From: Antarcticirhabdus aurantiaca
GTDB taxonomy: Bacteria; Pseudomonadota; Alphaproteobacteria; Rhizobiales; Rhizobiaceae
Length of the DNA stretch: 64,000 nucleotides
Direction: 5' to 3'
NCBI RefSeq assembly: GCF_009765365.1
Contig: NZ_VTOM01000013.1
Location: 106,937 to 170,936 of the forward strand
In this document: positions 47,565 to 59,654 of the stretch, piece by piece
How the letters are laid out: each line of letters begins with the position of its first letter
How positions within the stretch are numbered: the first letter of the stretch is position 1
Program-made: the position numbers and the translations under genes
Notes under the pieces: model-generated
What the model saw: the letters and a program-made list of their open reading frames with translations, nothing else
Database searches by the model: none
What the model was told of the DNA's origin: nothing

Positions 47565-49100
47565 GTGACCACACTCACCGAAGAGGAGGCCGCGCGCCTC
47601 CGCGAGCGCCATCCCATCCACGAACTGATGTCCTGCGGACCCGCCGCCCTGGAAGAGCGCGCGCGCACCCTGCGGGACGAGCAGGCGCACGGGCGCACCC
47701 GCCTCCTCATCGACAGCGTCATCAACGCCGCGGCGGCGGACCTGGCGCACCTCGTAGACATGCCGCTCGCCGAACTGCTGGAGAGCGCCGACGAGACCCT
47801 GAAGTGGACGATGCTGGCCTACCTCGCCTCCATCCGCTACCGTCCGGCGCAGCTCGAACTCTCGGCCCGGTGCGCGGCGGAGGCCTACCTGATGGTGGTC
47901 CTCCACGACACGGCCAGGGGGCGCACCCTCGAGAAGCCGGGTGACATCCGGCTCGTCAACCGCGCTGTCAACGACGCCGAGTGGATGGTGGGCCACGCAG
48001 TCGGCTGGGGCGCGCTCGCCAACGGCGTCATCAGCGAGAACCGCCTGGGGACTCTCGGCCTGACGGAGCACCCGAAGGAGCTCGGCCTCGAGGTCGTCGC
48101 CGCCCTCTGGTCGGCCGTGGACTCCCATGCCCGCGAGATCGGCTACCAGGAGGGCTACGCCGCGGGCTACGGCCTCACGCGCTTGCATGGCGCCGAGGCT
48201 CGGAAGGGTACGGACCGGACAGGCACCTCCGAGCGCCCGCAGGCGGCGTCGAAGGTCGTGGTCGTTCCCCATGCCCAGCTCTCCCGCGAGATGCGGAAGG
48301 AGTCAGGCGTCGGCGACATCATCGGAGCCGCGCTTCCCCTGGTGCCCGCCCGAGGCCTTGCCGAGGCACGCAAGGACCTTCTTGCCGGACATCCTCACGC
48401 TGCGGCCGCCATCGAGCAGATGCTCGGCGACCTCGCCGAAGGACATCCCGTTCGCATCCGCCCCGTCCTCCTCGTCGGCCCTCCGGGTGCGGGCAAATCC
48501 CGCCTGTGCCGCGACGCACTAGATGCCCTCGGCATCCCGTTCGCCCCGGTCGACGCCGGCACCACGATGGACCACGGCTTGACCGGAGCCCCCCGGCGGT
48601 GGCGTGACGCGTATCCCTCCACACCGCTCCGGCTGTTCGCCCAGCACGACGTCGCCAATCCTGGCATCGTGCTTGATGAACTGGAGAAAGCGGGCCACTC
48701 CTCAGCGGGGTCGATCCACGATCCCCTGCTCTCGCTCCTGGAGCCCCTGTCGTCCCGATCCTGGCGCGACCACTTCCTCGATGCCGAGATCGACGCCTCG
48801 CACCTCGTCTGGCTGTGCACCGCGAACTCGACCTCGGGCATCCCGGCCCCGCTCCTCAATCGCCTGCGGGTGCTACGCGTTCCCCTGCCCTCCGCGGCAC
48901 ACGTCCCGGCGCTGGCTGACCGCATCCGGCTCGATATCCTGGGCGAGCGAAGCCTCGACCCAGGCATGGAGCCGCCTCTCGACGCCGAGGAGCTGGAGAC
49001 GCTCACCGCCGCCTTTGGACAGGAGGGCAGCCTGCGGAACCTGAGGCGGTACGTGGAGGCGGTGCTCGACGCACGGGCGTCGCTGGCGCGGCGGAACTGA
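47565..49100 (+). CDS. AAA+ ATPase, Lon-AAA-like, unknown role
   Basis: 511 residues starting with GTG. The first 250 residues are an all-helical region of no known family (GHAVGWGALANGVISENRLG). The C-terminal half is one AAA+ module: Walker A LVGPPGAGKSR, Walker B GIVLDELEK, sensor-1 LVWLCTANSTS, arginine-finger region LLNRLRVLRVPLP and a helical lid. The module resembles that of Lon, but there is no protease domain, so it may be a remodelling ATPase. The next gene starts four bases after its stop. Confidence 0.8.
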   Translation: MTTLTEEEAARLRERHPIHELMSCGPAALEERARTLRDEQAHGRTRLLIDSVINAAAADLAHLVDMPLAELLESADETLKWTMLAYLASIRYRPAQLELSARCAAEAYLMVVLHDTARGRTLEKPGDIRLVNRAVNDAEWMVGHAVGWGALANGVISENRLGTLGLTEHPKELGLEVVAALWSAVDSHAREIGYQEGYAAGYGLTRLHGAEARKGTDRTGTSERPQAASKVVVVPHAQLSREMRKESGVGDIIGAALPLVPARGLAEARKDLLAGHPHAAAAIEQMLGDLAEGHPVRIRPVLLVGPPGAGKSRLCRDALDALGIPFAPVDAGTTMDHGLTGAPRRWRDAYPSTPLRLFAQHDVANPGIVLDELEKAGHSSAGSIHDPLLSLLEPLSSRSWRDHFLDAEIDASHLVWLCTANSTSGIPAPLLNRLRVLRVPLPSAAHVPALADRIRLDILGERSLDPGMEPPLDAEELETLTAAFGQEGSLRNLRRYVEAVLDARASLARRN

Positions 49101-49104
49101 GGGG

Positions 49105-49470
49105 ATGGCGGTGGACATGGATGAGTCCGACTGGCGCCGCCATCTCGGCCGTCGCTGGGCCGAGCAGTTCGGCGGGCGGCCCTTCGGCTTTGCCGTCGGC
49201 GACGGTTGGGACCACCTGCTGGCCGAGGTGTTCCGGCGCGTCGACGCTGTGCTGGAGGACGACGAACGGGACGCCTTCGCATGGTCCGACATCAAGGAGA
49301 AGTGGGGGGTCCTGCGCATGACCCACAACGGCAGCGACCGCATCGACGACCTGGTGGACTGGGCGGAGGCGGCGTCCAAGCGCATCTGCGACCGATGTGG
49401 CTGGTCGGGACGGCTGCGCAGTGGTGGCGGGCACTGGCGGGCGCGGTGCGATGCCTGCGACGGACTTTGA
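49105..49470 (+). CDS. small zinc-ribbon protein, last gene of the AAA+ group
   Basis: 121 residues. The N-terminal part is helical with GFAVGDGWDHLLAEVFRRVDAVL and WSDIKEKWGVLRM. The C-terminal part has four cysteines in CDRCGWSG and CDACDGL about 20 residues apart, a plausible zinc ribbon. An ATG four codons later is an alternative start. The gene is tightly linked to the AAA+ gene and may be its adaptor. No known family is recognised. Confidence 0.65.
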   Translation: MAVDMDESDWRRHLGRRWAEQFGGRPFGFAVGDGWDHLLAEVFRRVDAVLEDDERDAFAWSDIKEKWGVLRMTHNGSDRIDDLVDWAEAASKRICDRCGWSGRLRSGGGHWRARCDACDGL

Positions 49471-49848
49471 ACGCGAGGCGGGCAACTCGGCCCTGCGCGG
49501 CTTGCGGGACCGGGGAACCATTCTGGCGAACCCACACCCGCCAAGGGACGCGGACGACGGCCGCGTCGATCCCGCTTCTCGGGGTTTCGCTCGGCAAACG
49601 CAGACAGAGCGGTCACGAGGGGATCCAAAGCTTCGACAGGCCGGCGACGATCCTCGTCTTGCCGTGACACCTCAATCGGAAGAGATCCCGAGGTGGCAGG
49701 GTGACAGCGTAGCTGCTTTCCTGCGTGCCCGGCGAGGGCCGGGGTAGCAGAGGCACGGGGGTGGTGCGGGCGCCGGGGGCGCAGCGACTGAGCCACGGCC
49801 CCTTGTCGCCGCGAGGGGCGGCGCCCCTTAGCCTGGAACGGTGGCGTC
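49471..49848. other. gene-free stretch
   Basis: About 380 bases between the AAA+ group and the oxidoreductase remnant. A short GC hairpin (AGGGGC, GGC, GCCCCT) lies around 49815-49830 near the oxidoreductase's 3' end. I see no other structure. Confidence 0.5.
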
Positions 49849-50933
49849 TCAGAGGGGGATCTCGGCCCCGTTGCGCGAGGACGACTGGAAGAGGGCCTCC
49901 AGAATGCGGTTGATGTCGTGGGCTTGGCTCGCCGGCACGTTCGAGGGCGCGCTCGTCCGGAGCGAGTTCGCGAAGGCCGCGGCCTCGCGGTCGAAATAGA
50001 CCGGGTTCCCGATCTCGGCGATCTCCGGCGAGTAGACCGTCTTGCGGACGGCCCAAGCCTCCGGGAAACTCGTCTCGTTCCATTCGGTCCAGCCCGCGGG
50101 CAGGCCAGCCCTGCCAGTGCTGTAGATCTTGTATGAGGCGGGCATCGGTCGGGAATGCATGACGCCCTCCGTGCCGTAGGCCGTGATATCCCAGCTCTCG
50201 GTCCAAGGCAGCGGATCCCAGGACATGAAGTCCACGGTGACGATCTTGTCGGGATAGTTGAGGATCGCTCCGACGGCGTCCTCCCGCGCGCCCGGCGTCA
50301 TCACGCCGTCGAACTTGGTGATGCGGGCGTTCACCGACGTCGGCACCCCGAAGTGCAGGAGGAGGCGGTCCATGACGTGACAGCCGATGACGTAGAAGGC
50401 GCCGCCGATGTCGCCGGGCTGGCGCATGTGGTCGGTGTCCGCCTCACTATGGGAGCAGCCCGCGTGCGCCCGCACCTGGAGCACCTTGCCGAGGTGGCCG
50501 GCCTTCAGGACCTCCTGCATCCGGTCGACCGACGGCGCGTAGCGCCAGCAGTAGCCGACCTGGAAGAGCTGGCCCGTCCTCTCGCCGGCCTCGACCAGAC
50601 GCACGGTGTCGGCCGATCCGCGTCCGGCGGGCTTCTCGCACAGGACGGCCTTGCCGGCCTCCATCGCCTCGATGGCCCATTCGCCCATGAGGTAGCTCTT
50701 CGGGTGGATCAGGACGGCGTGGACGTCAGGGTCGGTGAGGATCTCCTCCTTGGTGCGCCTGGCGATCCCCATGGCGTCGACGAAGCTGGCGAGGAGCGGG
50801 CTCTCGTCGAAAGCCCCAGCACCCTCGCGTTCGGCATGCGCTGGAAGGCCTTCACGCGCCCGGAGGTGTGCGGGTGCGTGATGCCGAGGCAGGCGATCCC
50901 GAGCGTGGCGTCGTTCCCGATGGCGTAGGTCAT
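49849..50933 (-). pseudogene. Gfo/Idh/MocA-family oxidoreductase with a -1 frameshift
   Basis: The N-terminal frame reads MTYAIGNDATLGIACLGITHPHT ... MPNARVLG; the continuation AFDESPLLASFVDAMGIARRTKEEI is in another frame. Rejoined, the protein is about 361 residues with the family motifs VLCEKPAG and a C-terminal alpha/beta domain. The break falls at a run of four C (50814-50817); one more base would restore the frame. GGGAGG precedes the start. It probably belonged to a sugar or cyclitol catabolic set with the isomerase next to it. Confidence 0.75.
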
Positions 50934-51049
50934 GACCGTCATTCCTCCCTCGTGTCTGTCTGCGGTCGGAGACCGTCGCGAATGCGCGCGACCGGCTCCG
51001 CCGAAAGCTAGGGAGGCGGAGCGACGGCGCCCCGCGTCCCCGCCCGGTC

Positions 51050-51908
51050 TCAGGCCTTGAACTGAGCCGCGGTGGCGTCGAAGGTGCGCTTGGCCATCTC
51101 CCGGACGGGAAGCTTGCGCAGCGTGTCGGACAGGATCTCGACGCCCCACGTCCCCGCGAAGCCCGTGGCCTCGATCGCCTTGATGAAGCCGGGAACGTCG
51201 AAGGACCCCTCGCCGGGCAGCTTGCGGCGGTAGATCGTGTCCTGCCACAGGAGACCGACCACCTCCTCGTCGGCGTCGTCCAGCTCCACGGCGCTGATGT
51301 ACCGCCCCGGGATCTTGGCGACGTGCTCGTTGGAGATGCCGCCGCGGTTGATGTGCCAGATGTCGAGCAGCAGGCCGCAATTGGGCTCGTCCGTCATCTT
51401 GACGACCTCGAGGGCGGCATCGAGGGTGCGGATGTTGCTGAACGGCATGATCTCGAGCGATATCCCCGTGCCGCGCTCGCGGGCCTCGCGGCTGATCTGC
51501 GAGAACGCCTCGGCCATCTGGCCCAGGTCGGGCGTCAGCTCGGCTTCGGTCGGGTGCGAGAGATCGCTGCCGAGCCCCGGCGCGATCTTGATGTTGTGGA
51601 TGCCGAGATGCCCGGCCATCTCGAACAGCTCCTGCCGCATCCGGTCGGAGGCGACCCGGACGCTCGTCGGAGTGGTACCAGTCCGGCAGGAACTCGATCT
51701 CGAGGCGCTTCAGCCCGGCGCCCTCGACGATCTTGCGCATCTCCGGGTAGCCGATCTTCTCGGCGGTCGCCTTCACGTCGGCATGGATCAGTCCGATGCC
51801 CGCCCAACCGGCCTAGGCGGCGGCTTCCACGCGCTCGCGGAAGGGGATCGGGCTGATCTCGGTCGGCCCGAAGGGACAGCGCCCCCATCGTGGAACGAAC
51901 GAGACCAT
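51050..51908 (-). pseudogene. sugar phosphate isomerase/epimerase with nonsense and frameshift mutations
   Basis: A TIM-barrel isomerase can be followed through three pieces: SFVPRWGRCPFGPTEISPIPFRERVEAAA, then an in-frame TAG, then AGWAGIGLIHADVKATAEKIGYPEMRKIV ... FLPDWYHSDE, then a shift of frame near 51665 to SVRVASDRMRQELFEMAGHLGIHNIKI and on to the end. The last part contains the metal-site-like LLLDIWHINRGG and AVELDDADE. Two lesions make it non-functional. Its start codon overlaps, on the opposite strand, the ATG of the alkene reductase gene (shared CATG). Confidence 0.75.
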
Positions 51909-53007
51909 GAAGAAACTTCTCCAGAACCACGACCTCGCCGGGCGGCGGCTGAACAACCGGATCGTCATGGCTCCCATGACCCGGGCGCGGCGGCCCGACC
52001 TCGTCCCCGACCGTGAGACGGCCACCTACTATCGGCAACGCGCGAGCGCGGGCCTCATCGTCAGCGAGGGCACCCCGGTCTCGCCGGAGGCCCAGGGCTA
52101 CATCGACGTGCCGGGCATCTGGTCCGACGAACAGGTCGCCGGATGGCGGCTCGTCACCGACGCTGTCCACGATGCCGGGGGAACGATGTTCGCCCAGCTC
52201 TGGCACGTCGGACGCATGTCCCATACCTCGCTCCAGCCGGACGGCGGTGCCCCGGTCAGCTCGAGCGAGCGCCCTGCGCGGGACGCCAAGAGCATGGTTT
52301 TCACGCGGGACCAGGACGGACAGGTGGGCTTCGTCGAGGCAACCGTCCCGCGCGCGCTCGAAACCGGGGAGATCGGCCGGGTCGTGGCCGACTTCGCGCG
52401 GGGCGGCCGGAACGCGGCGGCCGCGGGCTTCGACGGCGTCGAGTTGCACGCGGCGAACGGCTACCTCTTCGAGCAATTCCTGAACCCCGTCCTGAACGAC
52501 CGCACCGACCGCTACGGGGGTTCGATCGAGAACCGGGCGCGGTTCATGCTGGAGACCGTCGACGCCCTGATCGGCGAGCTGGGCGCGCACCGTGTCGGCA
52601 TCCGCTTGGCGCCGTACAACCAGCAGTTCGACATGCAGGACTACCCGGAGGCCGAGGAGACCTACCTGTTCCTGGCCGACGAGATGGCGCGGCGCGGCGT
52701 CGCCTACGTGCACCTCAACGACAACTGGGCCGCGGGCCGATCCGTCGTCGACGAGACGTTCCTCGTCAAGTTCCGCGCGCGGTTCGCGGGGACCGTCATC
52801 CTCGCCGGGAGCATGGACTTCGAACGCGCCGAACGGCTCGTCGAGGCGGGCGCCATCGACCTGCCGGCCTTCGGGCAACCCTTTATCGCCAACCCCGACC
52901 TGGTGGAGCGCTACCGGGATGGACACCAACTCGCCCGGCCTGACCGCGCCACCTACTACGGCGGCGGATCGGAAGGCTACACCGACTACCCCCAGGCCGC
53001 GGCCTGA
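51907..53007 (+). CDS. old-yellow-enzyme alkene reductase
   Basis: 366 residues, intact. RIVMAPMTRARRPD, LWHVGRMSH, the His/Asn pair in GVELHAANGYLFEQFLNP, RYGGSIENRARF and FGQPFIANPDLVERYRDG are the FMN-binding and active-site blocks of the NemA/XenA-like alkene reductases. It reduces activated C=C bonds with NAD(P)H. It lies divergent from the broken isomerase and directly ahead of the broken VOC gene, so it is the only undamaged member of this patch. Confidence 0.92.
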   Translation: MKKLLQNHDLAGRRLNNRIVMAPMTRARRPDLVPDRETATYYRQRASAGLIVSEGTPVSPEAQGYIDVPGIWSDEQVAGWRLVTDAVHDAGGTMFAQLWHVGRMSHTSLQPDGGAPVSSSERPARDAKSMVFTRDQDGQVGFVEATVPRALETGEIGRVVADFARGGRNAAAAGFDGVELHAANGYLFEQFLNPVLNDRTDRYGGSIENRARFMLETVDALIGELGAHRVGIRLAPYNQQFDMQDYPEAEETYLFLADEMARRGVAYVHLNDNWAAGRSVVDETFLVKFRARFAGTVILAGSMDFERAERLVEAGAIDLPAFGQPFIANPDLVERYRDGHQLARPDRATYYGGGSEGYTDYPQAAA

Positions 53008-53024
53008 AACGGAGGAACGAAGAC

Positions 53025-53549
53025 ATGAAGGCCTCACCCTTCCACGGAATGGACCACATCGGCATCACCGTCGCGGACATGGACGCCGCGACTCGCTTCT
53101 TCGAAGCGGCGTTCGACGCGTAGACGATCTACGAGTCCAAGTCCGGCTCGGAGGCGCCGGACGAGGGCGCGGACCTCGAGCGAACCCTCGGGGTTCCGTC
53201 CGGGACCAAGCTGCACTCTGTCCGCATGCTCGCGCTACGGCATGGCCCGGGCATCGAGCTCTTCCAGTTCACCGCGCCAGATCAGAAGGAACCGATCCGG
53301 CCCGCGGATTACGGTCTCCAGCACTTCGCCGTCTACGTCGACGACATTCGGGCGGCCGTCGCGAAGTTCGAGGCTGCGGGCGGCGCGATGCTGACCGATC
53401 CCCAGCCGTTCATGTTCGGGACCGAGGAAGGCGACGGCAACCTGTTCTGCTACGGGCGGGCGCCCTGGGGATCCACAATCGAGCTGGTCACCTATCCCTC
53501 GCCGATGCCGTACGAGCCGACGACTCCCCTGCGCCGGTGGCGTCCCTGA
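53025..53549 (+). pseudogene. VOC-family (glyoxalase/dioxygenase fold) protein with in-frame stop
   Basis: GGAGG leads into MKASPFHGMDHIGITVADMDAATRFFEAAFDA, then TAG at 53121-53123, then TIYESKSGSEAPDEGADL and on through FTAPDQKEPIRPADYGLQHFAVYVDDI to the end. Apart from the stop the reading frame is continuous over 174 codons, with metal-ligand positions H (DHIGI), E (IELFQF), H (QHFAV) and E (STIELV) in place. So the family is clear, but only a 32-residue peptide or a restarted C-terminal fragment is made. Confidence 0.75.
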
Positions 53550-53762
53550 GTCCAGGCCGTAGCCCCCTGCCTGGGCCATGCGTCGTCCGGGCGGTCGGCG
53601 GGCGCGATCCCGCCGTCGCCCGGTCCCCGCGCACCGGCGGCACGGGCGGGCGGGCCGTCCCGACCCATTTCGGGGATGCGTCCAATCCTAACGACCCCGT
53701 TCCTCGGACCTTGACGGCCCGAGCCCCAGGGTGGCGCCGAGAGCCACTCAAGAATCCGGCCC

Positions 53763-54804
53763 ATGACCAAGCCGCCCACCGAGCGACAGTCAACCGCTGA
53801 TCGCCTCAAGGCCGACCGCCTGAGGGCGATCAAGGCTAGCCTCCGGTCGTTGGGCAAGCGCGGCCTCGGCGACGTCTTCGCGGCCGGCGAGGTCCTCGAG
53901 AAGGCGGCGTCGCTACACGACGGCATGTTCTCCGCTTGGGTGAAGTCGGAATGCGGGATCGAGCCGCGGACCGCCCTCGGCTACCGGAGGACTTTTCTCG
54001 TGCTCGGCGATCGCAAGGGCTGGCTGGCCGACCGCAACGTGTCGCCGAGCGTCGCGGTCACGATCGCCGCAGCCACGCCCGAGGGCCGCGCGGGCGCTGG
54101 CCGCGATCGCTTCCGGCCGCTCGCTCTCCGTGGCCGACGCGAAGGCGATCGTCCGCGCCGCGCGGCCGCCGACGGCGGATGCCCCGGCGCCCCGGGACGC
54201 GCTTCGCCGGACCATGCGGGAGTTCTCCTCGGCCTTCGTCGAGGAGGTCGGGCGCATCGCCTCGCTGGCCGCCGACGTCGATCCCACGGACGAAACCCGC
54301 CTCGCGGAGTTGGCCGCGCGCGCCCGTGCGGTGCTGCCGATCGTTTCGGCACTCGACACGCGTCCCGTCGTCGGAGAACCCGTGAAGCCGAACCCCCTCG
54401 TTCAAGCCGTCTCAGAGCTCGCCGCGGCCTCCGACGCGGAGGGCATCTACGCGGTCGTATGCCGCATGTCGGGCCGGGCAACCTTGACGCAGGTCGGCGA
54501 CGAGCCGACTAGTGACGTCGCGGCGCCCTCTCCGGTCGCGGCTTCGCCTGGACCTCGTTCGGTTGATGCCTCTGAAAGCCAGTCGGGCTGGCTCAATGGG
54601 CAGACACGGAAACGGCGGGCGGGACGGGAGCATGAACGGCGCGATCCTGTCCGGCCAGCGGGCAGCGGACGAGGTAACGTCAAGGATGGCATGTCCTTCC
54701 TGAAGTACGAACCGCCATCGAGTTCGCTTCGCCGATCGGCCTCGCACTACCGCGGCGGAGCACGCCTCGGATTGTTTCAGGGAGGCAGCGAGGCTCCGCG
54801 GTGA
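53763..54804 (+). pseudogene. DUF3102-like mobile-element protein split by a frameshift
   Basis: The first frame gives ADRLKADRLRAIKASLRSLGKRGLGDVFAAGEVLEKAASLHDGMFSAWVKSECGIEPRTALGYRR, similar to the DUF3102 proteins of plasmids and phages. Near 54092 the frame shifts: the expected LAAIASGRSLSVADAKAIVRAARPPT continues in the next frame to 54804. The two parts together would be about 347 residues. The N-terminal part alone could still be made, with an unrelated tail to 54512. The protein's role is unknown. Confidence 0.55.
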
Positions 54805-54845
54805 TCTGGCGAGCCGATTTCCGAATACAGGGGCCGGGGCAGCCG

Positions 54846-57464
<2,619 letters not shown>

Positions 57465-57635
57465 GGCTTTCTCCCGGAAGCGGCTCGCATTGCCGTCGAT
57501 CGGGTCATAGCCGGATCGCTGCCGCGCCCATCGATATAAACACAATCAGATAAAATGCAATTCCGTATGGGGTGCCATAACGGTGAGATGGAGCCTCGCC
57601 TATCCGACTTCACCGGGGGCATAGAGGTTGCGGCC

Positions 57636-58526
57636 TCATCCGGCGACGATCGGGCTCTTGATCGCGGAGGCGCCCAGGATGTGGGCCTTCAGGAAGGCGG
57701 AGGCCCGGGCGAGCTCGCCCGCCTCGATCATGTCGAGGATCAGCAGGTGCTCCTTGGACTGCAGCGGCAGGCGCGAGCGGTCCACCGTCGCGCGATACTC
57801 CAGGAGCCGGCGCAGGCGGTTCACCCGCACCAGCGCGTCGGTGAAGAAGGAATTACCGGCGCAGCCGACGAGCATTTCGTGGAAGCGCGAGTTCAGCTCG
57901 AAGAGCCGCGCCCGCCCCATGCGCTCGAAGCCGCCGGCGAGAATCTCCTCCTGGCCGGCACGCGCTTCTGCAAAGGCCGGGCGATCGATGGCAAAGCTCG
58001 GCAGAAGAAGCGCCTGGCTCTCCACGGAAGCCCGAAACTGGTAGGCGTCCTCGTATGCCGCCCGCGAGCGCAAGCCCGTTAGAAACTCCCAGCCGTTGCC
58101 GGGACGCCGGTCGGCCCAGCCCTCGCTCTGAATGCGGTTGAGTGTCTTGAGGAGGCGGGTGCGCGCCAGGCCGTAGAGGCGCATCAGCTCGTTCTCGCTG
58201 ACGCGCTCCGGCAGCCGGCCGGACAGGCAGTCGTCGACGATGCGCGCGTAGACCTCGTCTTCCGGCTCGGCCCCGGCTGCGGGGTCGGCCAGAGGCGAGG
58301 CGATCTCGTCGGGCGCCTTGGCGAGGAAGTAGCCGCGGTTCGGCTCGAGCCGGACGATCCCCTCCTCCGCCATGCGCTTCAATGCGGCGCTCACCGGTGC
58401 GCGCGACAGGCGCAAGGCGTCGGCGAGCCCTTGCGCGGGCAGGTGCTCGCCCGGCGCCAGGCCCCGGTCGCGGATATGGGCGATGATGCGCGAGGCAGTG
58501 GGAACAGACAGGTTCGGCCGGGCCAT
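57636..58526 (-). CDS. GntR-family regulator with FCD-like domain
   Basis: 296 residues. A winged helix-turn-helix lies at about 5-70 (GLADALRLSRAPVSAALKRMAEEGIVRLEPNRGYFL). A second, degenerate one at about 110-145 (ENELMRLYGLARTRLLKTLNRIQSEGW) precedes a helical FCD ligand domain with likely metal-site histidines in ELNSRFHEML and SKEHLLIL. It lies between acnA (same strand) and the Bug genes (divergent), so it probably controls both. The ATG at 58526 has GGAG eight bases upstream and is preferred to a GTG three codons earlier. Confidence 0.88.
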   Translation of the reverse strand: MARPNLSVPTASRIIAHIRDRGLAPGEHLPAQGLADALRLSRAPVSAALKRMAEEGIVRLEPNRGYFLAKAPDEIASPLADPAAGAEPEDEVYARIVDDCLSGRLPERVSENELMRLYGLARTRLLKTLNRIQSEGWADRRPGNGWEFLTGLRSRAAYEDAYQFRASVESQALLLPSFAIDRPAFAEARAGQEEILAGGFERMGRARLFELNSRFHEMLVGCAGNSFFTDALVRVNRLRRLLEYRATVDRSRLPLQSKEHLLILDMIEAGELARASAFLKAHILGASAIKSPIVAG

Positions 58527-58656
58527 ATCGATCACTCCGTCATGCGACGTCGGCCAGCCTCTAACACGCGACCGAGAAATCGGCCACGCCGACAGTATTG
58601 CTTTTTAACATTTTATCATGCAAACGTCCGCTCATTCGATCCATGGGAGGACCCCG

Positions 58657-59643
58657 ATGACCCGCTTCAACCGACGCAGCCTTCTCACCGCCCTGTCGGC
58701 CCTCGCGCTCGTTGCCGCCGCGCCGCTCTCGGCGCCCGCCTCGGCGCAGGACGCGCTGCCCGAACTCAAGCTCATGGCCCCTGCCGGCGCGGGCGGGGGC
58801 TGGGACACCGCCGCTCGCACGCTCCAGGAGGTGATGACCCAGACCGGCGTCGCGCGCTCCGTCCAGGTGATCAACGTGCCCGGCGCCGGCGGAACGGTGG
58901 GCCTTGCCCAGTTCGTCGGCCAGGCGGACGGCGATCCGAGCCAGCTCATGGTCGGCGGCATCACGATGGTCGGCGCCATCATCTCCAACAAGGCGCCGGT
59001 CTCTCTCGACCAAGTGACGCCCCTCGCCCGCCTGACCGGCGACCCGCTCGTCATCGTCGTCCCGAAGGACTCGCCGCTGAAGACGATCGACGATCTGATC
59101 GCCGCCTTGAAGGCGGACGTGGCCTCGACGACCTGGGCCGGGGGCTCGGCCGGCGGAGCCGACCACATCCTGGCCGCCCTCGTCACGAAGGCGGCGGGCG
59201 TCGACCCGGCGAAGGTCAACTACGTCGCCTTCTCCGGAGGCGGCGAAGCCCTGGCCGCCATGCTCGGCGGGCGCGTTTCGGCGGGCGTGTCCGGCTATGG
59301 CGAGTTCGAGAGCCAGATCGAGACCGGCGAGTTGCGCGCGCTCGCCCTTTCCTCGCCCGAGCGGCTCGCGGGCGTCGATGTGCCGACGCTGAAGGAGCAG
59401 GGCGTCGACGTCGAGGTCGTCAACTGGCGCGGCCTGTTCGCCGGCCCGAACATCGCGGACGAGGACAAGGCGAAGCTCTCGGCCGCCGTTGAGACGACCG
59501 TCAAGTCGCCGGAATGGGCGGAAGTCCTGAAGGCCCGCGGCTGGACCGACTACTACGCCCCGGCCGACGAGTTCGCCGCCTTCGTCTCGTCCGAGAACGC
59601 GCGCTTGGGCGAGATCCTGAAGTCCATCGGCCTCGCCGACTGA
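58657..59643 (+). CDS. tripartite tricarboxylate transporter substrate-binding protein (Bug/TctC family)
   Basis: 328 residues after a strong GGAGG site. Signal peptide to about residue 30 (SAPASAQDA). The Bug fold is recognised from LKLMAPAGAGGGWDTAARTLQEVM, VINVPGAGGTVGLAQFVG and WRGLFAGPNI. It captures carboxylates in the periplasm for a TctAB permease. No TctA or TctB gene is present in the window. It is the first of two such genes, divergent from the GntR gene. Confidence 0.9.
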   Translation: MTRFNRRSLLTALSALALVAAAPLSAPASAQDALPELKLMAPAGAGGGWDTAARTLQEVMTQTGVARSVQVINVPGAGGTVGLAQFVGQADGDPSQLMVGGITMVGAIISNKAPVSLDQVTPLARLTGDPLVIVVPKDSPLKTIDDLIAALKADVASTTWAGGSAGGADHILAALVTKAAGVDPAKVNYVAFSGGGEALAAMLGGRVSAGVSGYGEFESQIETGELRALALSSPERLAGVDVPTLKEQGVDVEVVNWRGLFAGPNIADEDKAKLSAAVETTVKSPEWAEVLKARGWTDYYAPADEFAAFVSSENARLGEILKSIGLAD

Positions 59644-59654
59644 TCCGGATGGGT

